64,000 bases of DNA from contig CM049309.1 of the NCBI GenBank assembly GCA_026874595.1, positions 13,008,576-13,072,575 of the forward strand, in the 5' to 3' direction. The translations under genes and the position numbers were made by a program. How positions within the stretch are numbered: the stretch's first letter is position 1; each line of letters starts with the position of its first letter. The notes below the pieces were generated by a model. That model did no database searches. It worked only from the letters and a program-made list of their open reading frames with translations, and had not been told where the DNA came from. This document shows positions 35,964 to 47,560 of this stretch, one piece after another. The DNA comes from Sipunculus nudus (lineage: Eukaryota > Annelida > Sipuncula > Golfingiida > Sipunculidae).

Positions 35964-37300
35964 GGTGGCGCCACCTATTATTCTTTACTTGTTTTCATGC
36001 CGTTTAATATCCCCAAAATTGCTACTTGACAGTACTGTGAGCATTATAAGTCAAAAACTAATGGACAGATTTCTTTCATATTATGCAAATACATAGATAT
36101 GGGTTATTGGATGATGTTTATTTAAATTGGGGTCATGACCTTTCCTATGAGAGTGGCCTTGACCTTGAATATTGCCATATATGGTGAAAATCACACAAAA
36201 TCATTAATTTCTCAATATGGGATGCATGCATTGGTCCAAAAATCAACTTGACCGAAGATCTTGGATAGTAATGTCATGTACCGGAAACAGGTGGCGCCAC
36301 CTGTTATTCTTTTACTTGTTTTCGTGCCGTTTAATACCCCATCATTGCCACTTAACAGTACATTTATAACCTGTGAGCATTATAAGTCAAAAACTAATGG
36401 ACAGATTTCTTTCATATTATGCATATACATAGACATGGGTTATGGGATGATGTATATATAAATTCGGGTCATGACCTTTCCTATTAGAGTGGCCTTGACC
36501 TTGAATATTGCCATATATGGTGAAAAATTATACAAAATCATTAATATCTCAATAAGGGATGCATGCATTGGTCCAAAAATCAACATGTTCGAAGATCTTG
36601 GAAAGTATTGTCATGTACCGGAAACAGGTGGCGCCACCTGTTATTCTTTTACTTGTTTTGTGCCGTTTAATACCCCATCATTGCCATTTATCAGTACTGT
36701 GAGCATTATAAGTCAAAAACTAATGGACAAATTTCTTTCCATATTATGCATATACATGGATATGGGTTATAGGATAATGTTTATTTGAATAGGGGTCATG
36801 ACCTTTCCAATGAGTGGCCTTGACCTTGAATATTGCCATATATGGTGAAAATCACACAAAATCATTAATTTCTCAATAAGGGATGCATTGATTGGTCCAA
36901 AAATCAACTTGAACGAAGATCTTGGATAGTGTTGTCATGTACGGGAAACAGGTGGTGCCACCTGTTATTCTTTTACTTGTTTTCGTGCCGTTTAATACCC
37001 CATCATTGCCACTTAACAGTACATTTATAACCTGTGAGCATTATAAGTCAAAAACTAATGGACAGATTTCTTTTATATTATGCATATACATATACATGGG
37101 TTATGGGATAATGTATATATAAATTGGGGTCATGACCTTTCCTATTAGAGTGGCCTTGACCTTGAATATTGCCATATATGGTGAAAATTACACAAAATCA
37201 TTAATATCTCAATAAGGGATGCATGCATTGGTCCAAAAATCAACATGTTCGAAGATCTTGGAAAGTATTGTCATGTACCGGAAACAGGTGGCGCCACCTG
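35964..37300. repeat. Tandem 325-337 bp units forming a 660-bp dimer
   Basis: Anchor spacings alternate (about 326, 337, 324, 336). Copies two and four resemble each other more than their neighbours, as do three and five: copies three and five share ATCAACATGTTCGAAGATC, while two and four read ATCAACTTGA. The 16-bp palindrome CAGGTGGCGCCACCTG is perfect at 36288-36303, 36625-36640 and 37285-37300, has one change at 36949-36964, and is GGTGGCGCCACC only at 35964-35975. Confidence 0.82.
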
Positions 37301-37567
37301 TTATTCTTTTACTTGTTTTGTGCCGTTTAATACCCCATCATTGCCATTTATCAGTACTGTGAGCATTATAAGTCAAAAACTAATGGACAGATTTCTTGCA
37401 TATACATAGACATGTGTTAGGGGATAATGTATATTGAAATTTGGATCATGACCTTTTCTATGAGAATGACCTTTTCTATGAGTGTGGTCTGATATTAATT
37501 GTTGCTGAAGATGGGGGGCCTATTCTTAAGGGGGGGGGGGGGGATTAATTGTCTGGCGATACTATGG

Positions 37568-38199
37568 CACCTGCGGTGCCAAGAAATATCTAGTTAATTT
37601 GAAAATTTACTTTATTTCCTGCTGCGCAAGTATTGATACATTAAGTGTAGTTGTCAAGGCTGGACAGATAATTGATGAAAAGTCTACCTAATAGCCAGTT
37701 GTAATCATGTATTTTTAGTCAACCTGTATTTATAAACCACTTGTCCAGACTTTAATAATTTTATACAGTAGTGTTAATGGGTGAGAGGGATGGAAAAGAG
37801 TAACTGAAACTGAAAGTTTGTGACTGTTTGAAGCAAGGGCACTGCCAATGTTAACCTTACAGTGTTAGAATTAACTAAGGAACTTCTGTCAGATTTAGAG
37901 CTTCTGTGTGACCATTTGTCAAGTGGCTATAACAATGGTGTTAAAGTCTTCTACTCACATTTTCACCTTTTAAGTGTATTCACTTAATCTTTAATGAATA
38001 TATTATGAATATATTGCTTTTCAATGTTAACCTTTTAAAAAGTGTCCCTATTAAAATTTTCAGCAATCTGATATCACATTCAGTTTTTTTTCTATAAAAT
38101 TATAGCTTCTACATCACAAGTTCCATTTATTCAACAAGAAATAGGTCCCTAGCTGTTTAACTCTATTATTCCAGGCTTTAGACATGTCACCAGTTTGAG
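37568..38199. other. AT-rich noncoding stretch, nothing recognised
   Basis: No feature supported. Confidence 0.6.
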
Positions 38200-38520
38200 C
38201 CCTGGCTATGTTTGATACCAGGTTAAAGTGGCCAGGTCCTGTAATTAGCTACCCTCGTCAGTCTGTCATTTGTGCCGCACCTTTACCCTACCCGACCCAA
38301 GTGGCGCTAAAGGAGACAACAATGTCAGCTGGTCATCGGGATTTGTTTGTTGACAAATGGCTGTGTTTAATGCACCAGTCTCATTAGTGGAGTTAGGATT
38401 GCCTGGGGCCTCATCCTACTGTCCTCTGATGTGTTTTCTCACCATCCTGGCCTGTGTCGGGTTCACTCCTCCTGTTGGCTCAGGTTGTCAGCTTGTCTTT
38501 ACAGGCTGCTGCATCCTAGA
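38200..38520. other. CpG-retaining candidate cis-regulatory segment
   Basis: Five CpGs sit within 38255-38340 (CCCTCGTCAG, TGCCGCACC, CCCGACCC, GGCGCTAAAGG, CATCGGG). GC-rich, unique, and without a useful ORF. Confidence 0.32.
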
Positions 38521-39189
38521 ACATGACTCTTGACCAAAGATACTGATTATTTTTACCCTAATGTATCCAGTCCATCTAACTGACCTCCCACAAAGCTTTG
38601 CAAGCACAGATAAAAGAAGTCCTTAAAGGGCATATGCTGCTTATATGAATATAAACCACTTTTCGATTGATTTTAGATACAGTGGTTTTAGACAATAATG
38701 ACACCTTAATGGGATGGAATACTGTAAAGCCATGCAAGACCTGATATTCTTATTTCTATGTTAATATTAATGAATTTGGTGATGAATTTGACATGGCTTT
38801 GAAATGTTATATATCTATGTATTTTCAAATTAAACCCTTTTTTATTAGTTTACCAAAACTTTCATACATATGCATTTTATATATTTACAGATAAAAAGTA
38901 TGATAGGTATTCATGTGTTTTATAAAACAGAGGTCTGGGATTCAGTTACTGTCTTGTGTGTGTTCATAAATTTTCCATTTCTCCATGAACATGAACACAC
39001 ACTGCATATATGTGCTCATGCTTGTTCAAATGCATTTACATACATCATTAAACAGTAACATAAACAATTATAAAGATTTATATAGGATATGTTCTATACA
39101 CCATGATTTAAAATTTGATTATATAAAACTCACAGATGTAGTTAAATATACAACCTCTGCCTGGAGTTATATTTAAATGAAATGTTATT
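38521..39189. other. AT-rich noncoding stretch, nothing recognised
   Basis: Short overlapping ORFs at 38870-39176 are AT-driven. Confidence 0.6.
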
Positions 39190-39720
39190 AAAGAATACTT
39201 TAGAAAATAATCCCTGGCTAAATGTCCCCTTATCCCAGCCCTAGAAGAGCTTATTTCACGATGACATCGGAGACAAGGTGCAACTGAACTGTTGCTGACC
39301 CTAGGATTATTGATAATTAACAAATGCAAGGTGCTCACATTGATTTACTATTTGATAACACCGCTCACGTCTTCTCATATCAATTCCTAGTCTAAAACAT
39401 AATTATATATATTCCTCAGAGTAAACGTTCAAATCTGTCCGTGTTCATCCTTTCAGCGGGGCAGGCGTTTGGTGTCTTATGTGTAGATTTCTCATTCACG
39501 CATTGACTAATGAGTCTTCAGGGGGCTATCCGTTGAAAGCCATGGACTTACCGTTATTGATTAATACATGAGTAATGACCGGCGCTGAGAGGAGATGTGG
39601 TCAGTTTGCCTCCTCATTATAGCCACCTCTGTGACTCGTTGTCAGAGATTTACACTTCCAAATGACTGGCATGTTAACAGCTATTATGGATATTCTGTGG
39701 CCTCATCAATATCAGGTTCA
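39190..39720. other. CpG-retaining candidate cis-regulatory segment
   Basis: About ten CpGs between 39420 and 39640. Words include GATTATTGATAATTAAC (39304-39320), CACGCATTGACTAATGAG (39498-39515), TTATTGATTAATACATGAG and GACCGGCGCTGAG. Note GCGGCGCTG at 28472-28480 and CGGCGCTGA here, a short shared motif between two such blocks. No credible ORF. Confidence 0.36.
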
Positions 39721-39739
39721 TTTATGTACTGGACTATAT

Positions 39740-40075
39740 ATTAGAAAGAGAGAAACATGGCAATGATGAGAGAGAGAGAGGGGGGAGAGAGAGAGAGAGA
39801 GAGCGAGACAAGGGTGGACATGTAGAGAGACAGACATATTTAAATATATGTATGAAAGACATGGGAAAGATATAGAGGGAAAGAGAAAAATAAAAAAAAG
39901 GATGAGGACGAAGAAAAAAAGAGAAGGAAGAAGGATTGTAAAAATATAATAATATACAGGCAGTCAGTCTGAGAAAAGGAGAAAGAAAAATGAGAAAGAG
40001 ACAGAGATATAGAACTAGAAAAGAAAAAGAGAAAAAAATATGAGTTACAGAGAGAGAGAGAGAGAAGGCCAAGGG
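39740..40075. repeat. GA-rich low-complexity tract
   Basis: Purine-rich on the plus strand, with GAGAGAGA cores near 39767-39806 and 40048-40065. The 121- and 84-codon minus-strand ORFs rich in Ser, Leu and Phe are compositional. Confidence 0.88.
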
Positions 40076-40579
40076 AATCTTTGTTGTTCTGCAAAACATA
40101 CTTTACAGCTAAAGTATCAGGCGTACTTTAACACATCAGCAGCTTGGCTTTTATTGAACACTTTTGATGTACATGTATGTGTATCTCTATAGAAATCCCT
40201 GGACAAATATTAAATTCTCCTTTCCCCATTGTGCTTGTAATAATGCCAGGGAGGAATCCCTAATGGCAGGGATTGTGTGTCTGTATCAGGTAGATATATA
40301 TATCATCAGTTCATCCTGCCCAGACAAATTTATACTTACCATAATGAGACCGAATGTATTCAAAACTTCCCAAGATTAAAATCCTGCACCTGTACTGGCA
40401 AGATTTAATCTCACCAAGACCAAACTGCTATTTAAGTCTCACCTGGTCAAAATTAAAATGTCTGTATTCCAATCTTCATTAAAGTACAAATACAGAGAAA
40501 GGATTTAACATTAATAGAATCGGGTGATGATTAGATTGAAACATGAGTGACCTCAGTTGACAAACTTGATTCTTGGGGA

Positions 40580-40720
40580 GGGGGGGGGGGGGTCATAGAA
40601 AGGGGAAAGATGAAAAGAAATAGAGAGAGGAAGGAGAAAGAAAGAAAGAAGAGGGAAAAGGAGGATGAGAAAAAGAGAAGATGGGGAGACAGAGAACAAG
40701 ATCAGGAGGGGAACAGAAAT
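40580..40720. repeat. G13 run followed by GA-rich tract
   Basis: Thirteen G at 40580-40592, then AAAGAGAGGAAGG-type purine-rich sequence to about 40710. The 86-codon plus ORF across it is Arg/Lys/Glu-rich for the same reason. Confidence 0.85.
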
Positions 40721-41024
40721 CAGTTATTGGTGATGATGGAGCTGGGTTTTCTGCTTGAGCCTTTGTTGCCTGTTCAGGTACATGTATATCAGTTTACTAT
40801 TTTATGACAGACATGGTAGAATGATTATTTTTACCAAGGAGATCAGGGTGAGTGGATGCAGATGGCATTCGCTGTGAGTTTTGACATGAGGAGGAGGACT
40901 GACTAAGCAGACAGGGTGCTATAACCTGGGGGAGGCAGGAGGAAATGCAATTACGTGTGTCAGTAGTATCAGCGGGTGGGCATGGAGGGTAGCTGTCACC
41001 CGGCTGATCAACGGAGAAAAATAC

Positions 41025-41345
41025 ACCAGACCACATATCCTGTGTACTACAGCCTGGGTCAAGGTTGTATGACACATACGTACGGACAGACATAACCACT
41101 CAACCCAACATCCTGGGTACTAGAGGGTAAAGCTGTACCACACGTGTGTATTCTTATATTGTACTTATCCTCCCCTCACCCTTGTATGTCACACACATAC
41201 AGATGGACATATGCACTGGAGCTTGCATCCTCTGCAGTGAGGGATTAAAAGTTGTATCGCATACACGTGTACTGTTACTGTAGATAGGCATACACTGTAA
41301 CACACACATACAGACAAACACATTTACCCAACCTTGTACCACATG
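41025..41345. repeat. Degenerate tandem repeat, about 115 bp, three copies
   Basis: Three blocks each begin ATCCTG(T/G)GTACTA or ATCCTCTGCAGTGAG (near 41038, 41110 and 41227), pass through a TGTA(C/T)CACAC or TGTATCGCATAC phrase, and carry ACACACATACAGA(T/C). Copies are strongly diverged. CpG words (CACGTGTG, ACACGTGT) survive. Confidence 0.45.
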
Positions 41346-41369
41346 GGAACCCTAGCTGTCTCTAATGAT

Positions 41370-41609
41370 AACTCTAACTGTACGTGTGTCGCCCACTAGC
41401 CGGCCATCACTGGTATTATTTGATCAATGATGTAATTTGCTTCACATGTAATCATTTATACATTTATGTACACATGCCATCATTGGGTCAAACATTTTAT
41501 ATCCTAGATGCATGCAGCACCATTCAAAATTAGATCCAAACCTAACAGTTTAATTATTTAAATACCTTTAATTGGCTGATTTATCTTTTTAACTTAAGTC
41601 TTGGCTGGT
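41370..41609. other. Unique noncoding stretch, nothing recognised
   Basis: A short CpG cluster (TGTCGCCCACTAGCCGGCC, 41386-41404), then AT-rich DNA. Confidence 0.45.
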
Positions 41610-41935
41610 CTTCAGGGTGAGAGAGAGAGAGAGAAAGAAAGAGAGATAAGTAAAGTTGAGAACAAACATGAATGAAAGAGATATGGTAGAGGTAGGAAAG
41701 GCATAAATAGACAAAAACAGGTTGAGAAGACAGATGAACAGGGAAATGGGGAAAAGAATGAGTGACAGACAGAAAAAAGAGTGGAATATACAGGAAAATG
41801 AAGTCAGAAAATGAGAGACAGAATGGAGAAGAAAGACAGGTGGTGTAAGTGAGAGAGACAGAGAGAAACAGCAAAAAGAAAGACAAGAGAGAAACACAGA
41901 AAGAGAAAGAGGCAAAGAAAGAGACAGAGAGAATT
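41610..41935. repeat. GA-rich low-complexity tract
   Basis: Purine-rich on the plus strand with GAGAGAGAGAGAAAG at about 41618. The 101- and 108-codon minus ORFs, rich in Ser and Leu, are compositional. Confidence 0.88.
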
Positions 41936-43079
41936 TGTGGGTTTTCTATGTGTCTTAAATGTGTAACTTTGACAATTAGAGAAATGATTGCAGAGTTGTA
42001 AGGTACAATTTAAAGGTAAATTAAGCTTTCATCAGTAATGCAACAGCCCAGCTGAACTTACTCCTTACATGATGTTTTATCTGTAGCTTGTGCTTTTATA
42101 AAAGTGAATACAGTATTGAAGCTGATATTTCTTTTGCCTTGTGGTACTTGCCTGTGTTATCATTACCGCAGGGTCAGACAGAAAGGTGCAGAGGGGGTCT
42201 TCAGCTGTTACCTTAATTGGACAGTTGAGTCTGTGAAGATGAAGCATGAAATTGATTAACTTGTCTATTTCACATGTGTGTGACATCATCGTGATTCATT
42301 TCAACCATGGAAGCTTGTGAGATGTACAAATATTGATAGAAAAATAGAAGGCATTGCTTGTGATGCTGATATAATTTTTCTTTGGGAGTCTTTGCTTTAA
42401 GTTTATTGAAATGAATCCTACTCTGTGTCATATTTCATTTAAGCTGTTTAGTACATTTTGTAGATTTAATCATCTCAGCTGTTATTAATAATTTTTCATG
42501 TACCACAAAAATGTTCAAGAGTTTAGATAATTAGAAAAAATAACTTATATGGAGACAATGCATGGTAATCAAATTGATTCTAAAAAAGCAACAAGCACAT
42601 GAGTCTTTCTGCGTTTTAATTTTCTATTCTGTAAAAATGATATGCTGCATTGAAATGCTTCCTTAAAAACCTAGTAGTTAAGATGGGATGAACAGAATTT
42701 TTTTTCTTCAAAACACTGCCAAGGCTGTTTTCATTAAATATTGATGTGATGTCATGTAGCAAGCAGCTACAGGCAGCTAAATGTAAGATAAATAACGATC
42801 TTGTTTTAGACCATTAAGGAGCACACCTTTTACACTAAAAGTTTCCTGTGAGCATAAGAAAAAGTTTTCCCTGATATAACGTAATACGCAACTACTCCAG
42901 TAAAGCAGTATTCTTCTTGTTACTTTCAAAAGGTTTGAAAAAATTAAAAAAATACAACTTTTTACAAAAGTTAAAGAAACACAGTGCAGGTCACTGGTGT
43001 TGCTTATTCATGTTAGGACTAAAAGGTCAATTTAGGTTAAGGGATGGTGGTGACTTATTGCACTGGTGAGGTTTATTCA
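41936..43079. other. AT-rich noncoding stretch, nothing recognised
   Basis: No feature supported. Confidence 0.6.
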
Positions 43080-43345
43080 CTCATATTAAGCCACACAGTA
43101 ATATTGACTCAGTGGTGTAGGTTTACATAGTGAGTCTTGTTCTGTTGTGATTAATCCACTGACTGCATGAGCCTGGATCCTACGGTGACAGGGGGCTGTA
43201 TTTAGATCTGAACTCACCACCTGATTCAATGAGTGTGCTGTATGAGCTGCCAACAGCACTGTCAGGTGAATCACCTCCAGGCACCAGCTGCTCAGAAACC
43301 TGCCCAGTACTAGGCTGCCATCTAGTGGCCAGAAAGGGTAACTAC
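43080..43345. other. Candidate cis-regulatory segment around a CTCF-like site
   Basis: GC-richer unique block with TGATTAATCCAC (an Otx/bicoid-like GGATTA in reverse), CAGCTG and CAGGTG E-boxes and, at its right edge, the perfect CTCF-like motif. Confidence 0.36.
43314..43328 (-). promoter_or_regulatory. CTCF-like motif, full consensus match
   Basis: On the minus strand it reads CCACTAGATGGCAGC, matching all 15 positions of CCASYAGRKGGCRSY. At uniform base frequencies I expect about 0.015 such matches in a 64-kb window counting both strands, and fewer at this AT content. Confidence 0.55.
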
Positions 43346-44184
43346 ATGAATCACTTCTGTAACCAGAAATACTGTCATTTTGTAGTACTGTGTAATTAAA
43401 TTTTATGTACAGGTATCATCAATACATTAGCAACTTTACTTCCTCAGATATAAGGTCTGGAACCAATTTCTTTTGCCACAAACCCTTTTGGAGCCTTTTT
43501 CTTTTGCAATAAAAGACACCATTTGTTTACACACCTGGGAATATGTTTTGTTAGAAAATCCTGTCTAGACTGCAGAATTACAACTTGTTGTCTGGCAGTA
43601 TTGATAAACATATGCTGAAGTTAAAAACATTTTCAATTTTTACTGGACATTTTGTGTAGGAAATTGAACGTGTTACAGGCCCACTAAGGAAACTGCGTGC
43701 CTTGAGACATCAAGATGTTATTGCTCTTTTCTTTTAAAGTATATTTCTTTCTCTTTTTCTTAAAACAATCCTGAAGCAGATGAGTGTGTTCATTAAGTTA
43801 GCAGAACTAGCAAAAACCCCTGTATCTCAAGTCAGTCCAAAATTTGTTTTAAATTCATATTAGAACCATAAAGTGTACAGTATGCCACCTTTTAATGGAG
43901 TTATAATAAACTACATGAAGATATCTCAAAAGTGTTTTTTTTTAACATCTACTGTGTGTCTTCTTGATGAAAAATGACATTTTAAATTTTTTGAGTCAAA
44001 ATTTCAATTTTAAGGCAGATAGAAACATGGCAGAGGAAAAAAAAAACAAAAACGTTTTTGAGATATTGTCATGTACTCTAACATTATCCTGTAAACATGT
44101 GGCTTGCTGTTACCGGGTGCTTTAAATAGTGTATTGTTTGAAATTTTTAAAATATTAAATGTTAAAATATATGGAAACGAATGA
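43346..44184. other. AT-rich noncoding stretch, nothing recognised
   Basis: No feature supported. Confidence 0.6.
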
Positions 44185-44720
44185 AAATGTTATGACCTTT
44201 TACCCTGCAATAAAGTACAGCCTTGGTGAACATTTTCCCACCAGAATCCATAGCCAGCAGGTCCATGACCTCTGAGTACAACTCTTGTAAGTACACAACA
44301 GGTTGATGCTCCAGGTACCAGCAGAGGCTGCTTATCAGCCGCTACAGCAGCCAGAACAAGCTGACCACACAGCAACACATAAGATAAGCCCTGCTGGACA
44401 GATATCAGTATCACAGTGCTGGTCTTATCAGTGTCACCAGCCCCATACAGCATGTCACCAGCCCCCCTACAGCATGTGACCTTCCTGGTAGCATGTGTTA
44501 CTTGCTGCTGCAACAGCTAGTCAAACAGTCCCAGGGTGGGCAGTGAGGTGTTTTCACAGTCAGACCACCCTTAGTGACCCCTGGTCAGTCACTGATATAG
44601 AATGTCCAGACCCCAGTCCTGTTCTGGAATAAACATTAACATTACTGCTGAACAGATGTCATCTTCCAGGGAGGGGCTCTTCTGCATCTTGTGTGCATCT
44701 TGTACACCATGTTGGTGACA
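44185..44720. other. GC-richer unique block, unclear
   Basis: Few CpGs, many CAGC/CACC words and a short direct duplication (GTCACCAGCCCC-TACAGCATGT twice, 44434-44481). A 107-codon minus ORF (44190-44513) is rich in Cys, Gly and Val with no known domain and is likely chance. Confidence 0.35.
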
Positions 44721-44869
44721 ATTTTGTCTGTGCACTGAGTGCTTTATGGTTTCCTGTATAGCTCAACCACACTTTTTAACCACATACTCATTAACAGGTG
44801 TATACATTGAGTCTTGTGCACATATTGTTAATTAATTCCATACAGTGTTTGAAGTATGTCTGTGTATGT

Positions 44870-45440
44870 GAAAAAAGAGAGTGAAAGAAAATAAGAGAGA
44901 GAAAGAGAGAAAGAGAAAAAGACAGAGTTAGTTAGTTAGTTAAAGAGAGAGATGAAAGAGAATGAGAGAGGAGAGAAAGAGAAGAGAGAGAAAAAAAGGG
45001 GAAAAAAAAGAATAATTGAGAAGAGAAAGATGGAACGAATGAGAGAGAAGGGGAGAGGGAAAGGGAAGAAAAAGAGAGAGAAGAATGAGAATGAGAGATA
45101 GGAGAAAGAGAAAAGAAAGTGAGAGAAAGAGAGAGAGAAGGGGAGAAGGAGAGGAAAGGGAAGGAAAGAATGAGAGAAACAGAGAGAGAGGAGAGAAAAG
45201 AAAATAATAAGAGAGAGAGAAAAATAAAGGGGATTAAGAGAAGAGAGAGAGAGAGAGAGAGAGAAAAGAGACGGAAGAAAGAGAGAGAGTGGAGAGAAAA
45301 GAAAAAGAGAAGATGAGTAAGAGAGAAAGAGAGAATAGAAAGAAATTCACAGTGAAGGGTGTAGAAAGCAAAGGCTGAGAAAACTGAAAGAGAAGGAACA
45401 TAAGCAACACTGATAAGAATAAAGAGAACAGAGAGAAACA
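44870..45440. repeat. Largest GA-rich low-complexity tract
   Basis: About 570 bp of purine-rich plus strand (GAGAGA, GAAAGAGAGA, GGAGAGGGAAAGGG). The 169-codon minus-strand ORF is almost only Ser, Leu, Phe and Pro and is compositional. Mirror-symmetric purine tracts of this kind can form triplex DNA. Confidence 0.92.
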
Positions 45441-46945
45441 TTTTATCTGTATTGGATATTATCTATCATGTATGTATATCATATGATGACTGATAATAAA
45501 AAGGCAAATAAATTTAAAAGTGATATTGACCATGCGTGTTCAATAACTATAAAATGACTTTTCATTCATTGATTAAATTTAGTTTTTACATCAATTCTAG
45601 TGACCTTATTATCTGTTAAAAAAATGTTGAGGCCAAAGTAAAGAAAACTAGCATATTCCTTGGAGTTTGTTTTTGAAGGCAGGAGAGATGGACGTCAGGT
45701 ATAATATAAAAGTGGTACATGGTATGATATAAAGCAGACGTAATACCCTGCTCAATATAACGAGGTAAAGAGCTCCAAACAGCGTGCCTTAGAGAGCATT
45801 GAGTGACACTGGGTAAAAGTAATTAGAAAGTACAACAAGGCCAATAGTGTATTTTTGCTCTAAGAAGTAACAAGTAATTGGAAAGTACAGGACCTCTACA
45901 TGTTTATTCGTTAAATGCAGAGCTTAGTGCAGCAATAATATCAACAGGCCACTTGTAGCTCGTTTAGGTAAACATTTGTTGGGTTTGGTTGCTACTTTGA
46001 TTTGTAGTATCTGTAAGGTATAATGTATTTTATTTGCTGTACAAGCTGATTAACATCAGAGTATAGTGGAGGACCATTTGGTTATAAATAACAAGAAATG
46101 CCCCCAAGGCAGGGCCCTGGATTAATAACTGGGGCTTTAAATATATACAAAGATTCGAACACAATATATTGGGGAATATATACTCATATATACTCATACA
46201 TACTTGTATATATTGACATACAGACACTTGTTATACCTTAAGGTGACTGAGTGCTGTTACGTAATACAACACTTGTTCTTCAGATTATTAGCACAGCACA
46301 TTATATTCCAAACTGTAGACTTGTCACCTGATCATATAAACCAGTGTTTGGCTATGAAACACTTTAGCAAATTAATGGACTATATGCATGCATTATTATG
46401 GAATTAGGGTAATAACTAGCCTAGTTGTGAAAAAAGTATTTAACCTTTAAGCAAAATGTCCCTTTTAACATACTGTAAGGTTGTACATAGAATATTTGAG
46501 AAAGGTGTGATGATAGAGTTCATAACGTTAATAATAGTATTACTATGTTATAGTAGCATGAGCTTAATGTCCATCAATCAGGATCAAGCCTCTAATTTGA
46601 TGCAGATGGTTGACTTTCAATAGATTTCTTGAGATCATTAAAATTCCTTAAATACTCAAAATAATTTTAAAAAAAAAGTTGTTCAGATTCAGTTCCCAAA
46701 GTCATACAGGCACCATGAAGATATGCATTGCTTGTATCTTTAAAATGATATCAAGATTGAGGTATTTATCATCTGTTGGAAAGAAAACACACTTAGTGTA
46801 CTACTAAAGTACTTCTCAATATACTACTAATGTACTAGTCACTTAATGTACTTTCATACTGTATCATACCCCTCTCAGATCTGCTATGATTTACAGGATC
46901 CATGTCCTTGTATAAAAGACAGATAATGGCCTCATAAACTTGTAT
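45441..46945. other. AT-rich noncoding stretch, nothing recognised
   Basis: No feature supported. TACTACTAA(A/T)GTACT repeats briefly near 46796-46840. Confidence 0.6.
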
Positions 46946-46947
46946 AT

Positions 46948-47130
46948 TTAATGCAGGATTGTCTCCTATGCTTTATAAATTTTCATTTTGCACAATTATA
47001 TCACTGTTATACTTTATGTCACTAATTCAGGTTAATTGCTTATTGCATCTGAAGCATACTTGATGCAGGATTGTCACATAGCTATGCCTTATGAATTTAC
47101 ATTTTGCACTACATAAATTGCATCTGAATT
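46948..47130. repeat. Diverged tandem duplication, about 112 bp
   Basis: Two copies share ATGCAGGATTGTC, TATGC(T/C)TTAT(A/G)AATTT and CATTTTGCAC in the same order, near 46952 and 47063. Confidence 0.6.
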
Positions 47131-47271
47131 ATAATCTTGCATACTCAGCTATCTAATTATGTATACAAGACCTAAGTTATAATACTTTATATTTTTGCTT
47201 TTGCACATACCCAGTAGTAGGTTTGGTGCAATATCTAGTGTATCCTCACTTTTGAAAGTTAGGACCATCAG

Positions 47272-47560
47272 TTATTGTATTGATTATTGTCTGAGCCATT
47301 GATGATCATATTGATTCTTGTAACAGTCATTGATAATCATGCATATATTGGTACTTATCTAAGCCAGCAATATTCATGTCTGAGCTATCAACAACACAGA
47401 TTGATTCTTGTTTGAGCCATCAGTAATCAGATTGATTCTTGTCAGAGTCACCAGTGATCAGATTGATTCTTGTCAGAGCCATCAGTAATCAGATTGATTC
47501 TTTTCAGAGCAAACTGTGATCCTGTTGATTACTGTCTGTCCCATTTATGGTCATGTTGGC
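47272..47560. repeat. 31-bp minisatellite, about nine copies
   Basis: Units of AGATTGATTCTTGTCAGAG-CCATCAGTAATC, well conserved at 47398-47520 and degenerate at both ends. Confidence 0.85.

Larger units (their letters stand above)
35640..37567. mobile_element. 1.9-kb transposon-like element with internal higher-order repeat
   Basis: TATCGCCAGACA at 35640-35651 is inverted at 37550-37561. GTCTGG(A/C)GATACTATGG is also present as a direct copy at both ends (35654-35670, 37551-37567). Between them lie five copies of a 325-337 bp unit anchored on GGTGGCGCCACC at about 35964, 36290, 36627, 36951 and 37287, then a partial unit and a G14 run (37530-37543). There is no transposase-like ORF: the frames at 36261-36461, 36471-36788 and 36922-37122 read the repeat itself. 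A nonautonomous element that has expanded by internal tandem duplication is the simplest reading. Confidence 0.72.

Noticed and set aside
36261-37122. Repeated 66-codon ORFs with near-identical peptides
   Set aside because: They are copies of the internal tandem unit of the transposon-like element; similarity comes from DNA duplication.
39853-39865. TGAAAGACATGGG, the first 13 bases of miR-71
   Set aside because: Inside a GA-rich tract, diverges afterwards, and no pairing arm is present within 100 bases.
44190-44513. Cys/Gly-rich 107-codon minus ORF as a secreted peptide
   Set aside because: No signal peptide, regular cysteine spacing or splice context; a small direct duplication explains part of it.
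44932-45441. 169-codon minus-strand ORF rich in Ser, Leu and Phe
   Set aside because: Complement of a GA microsatellite; composition alone keeps the frame open. The same holds for the ORFs at 994-1504, 39734-40099 and 41581-41915.
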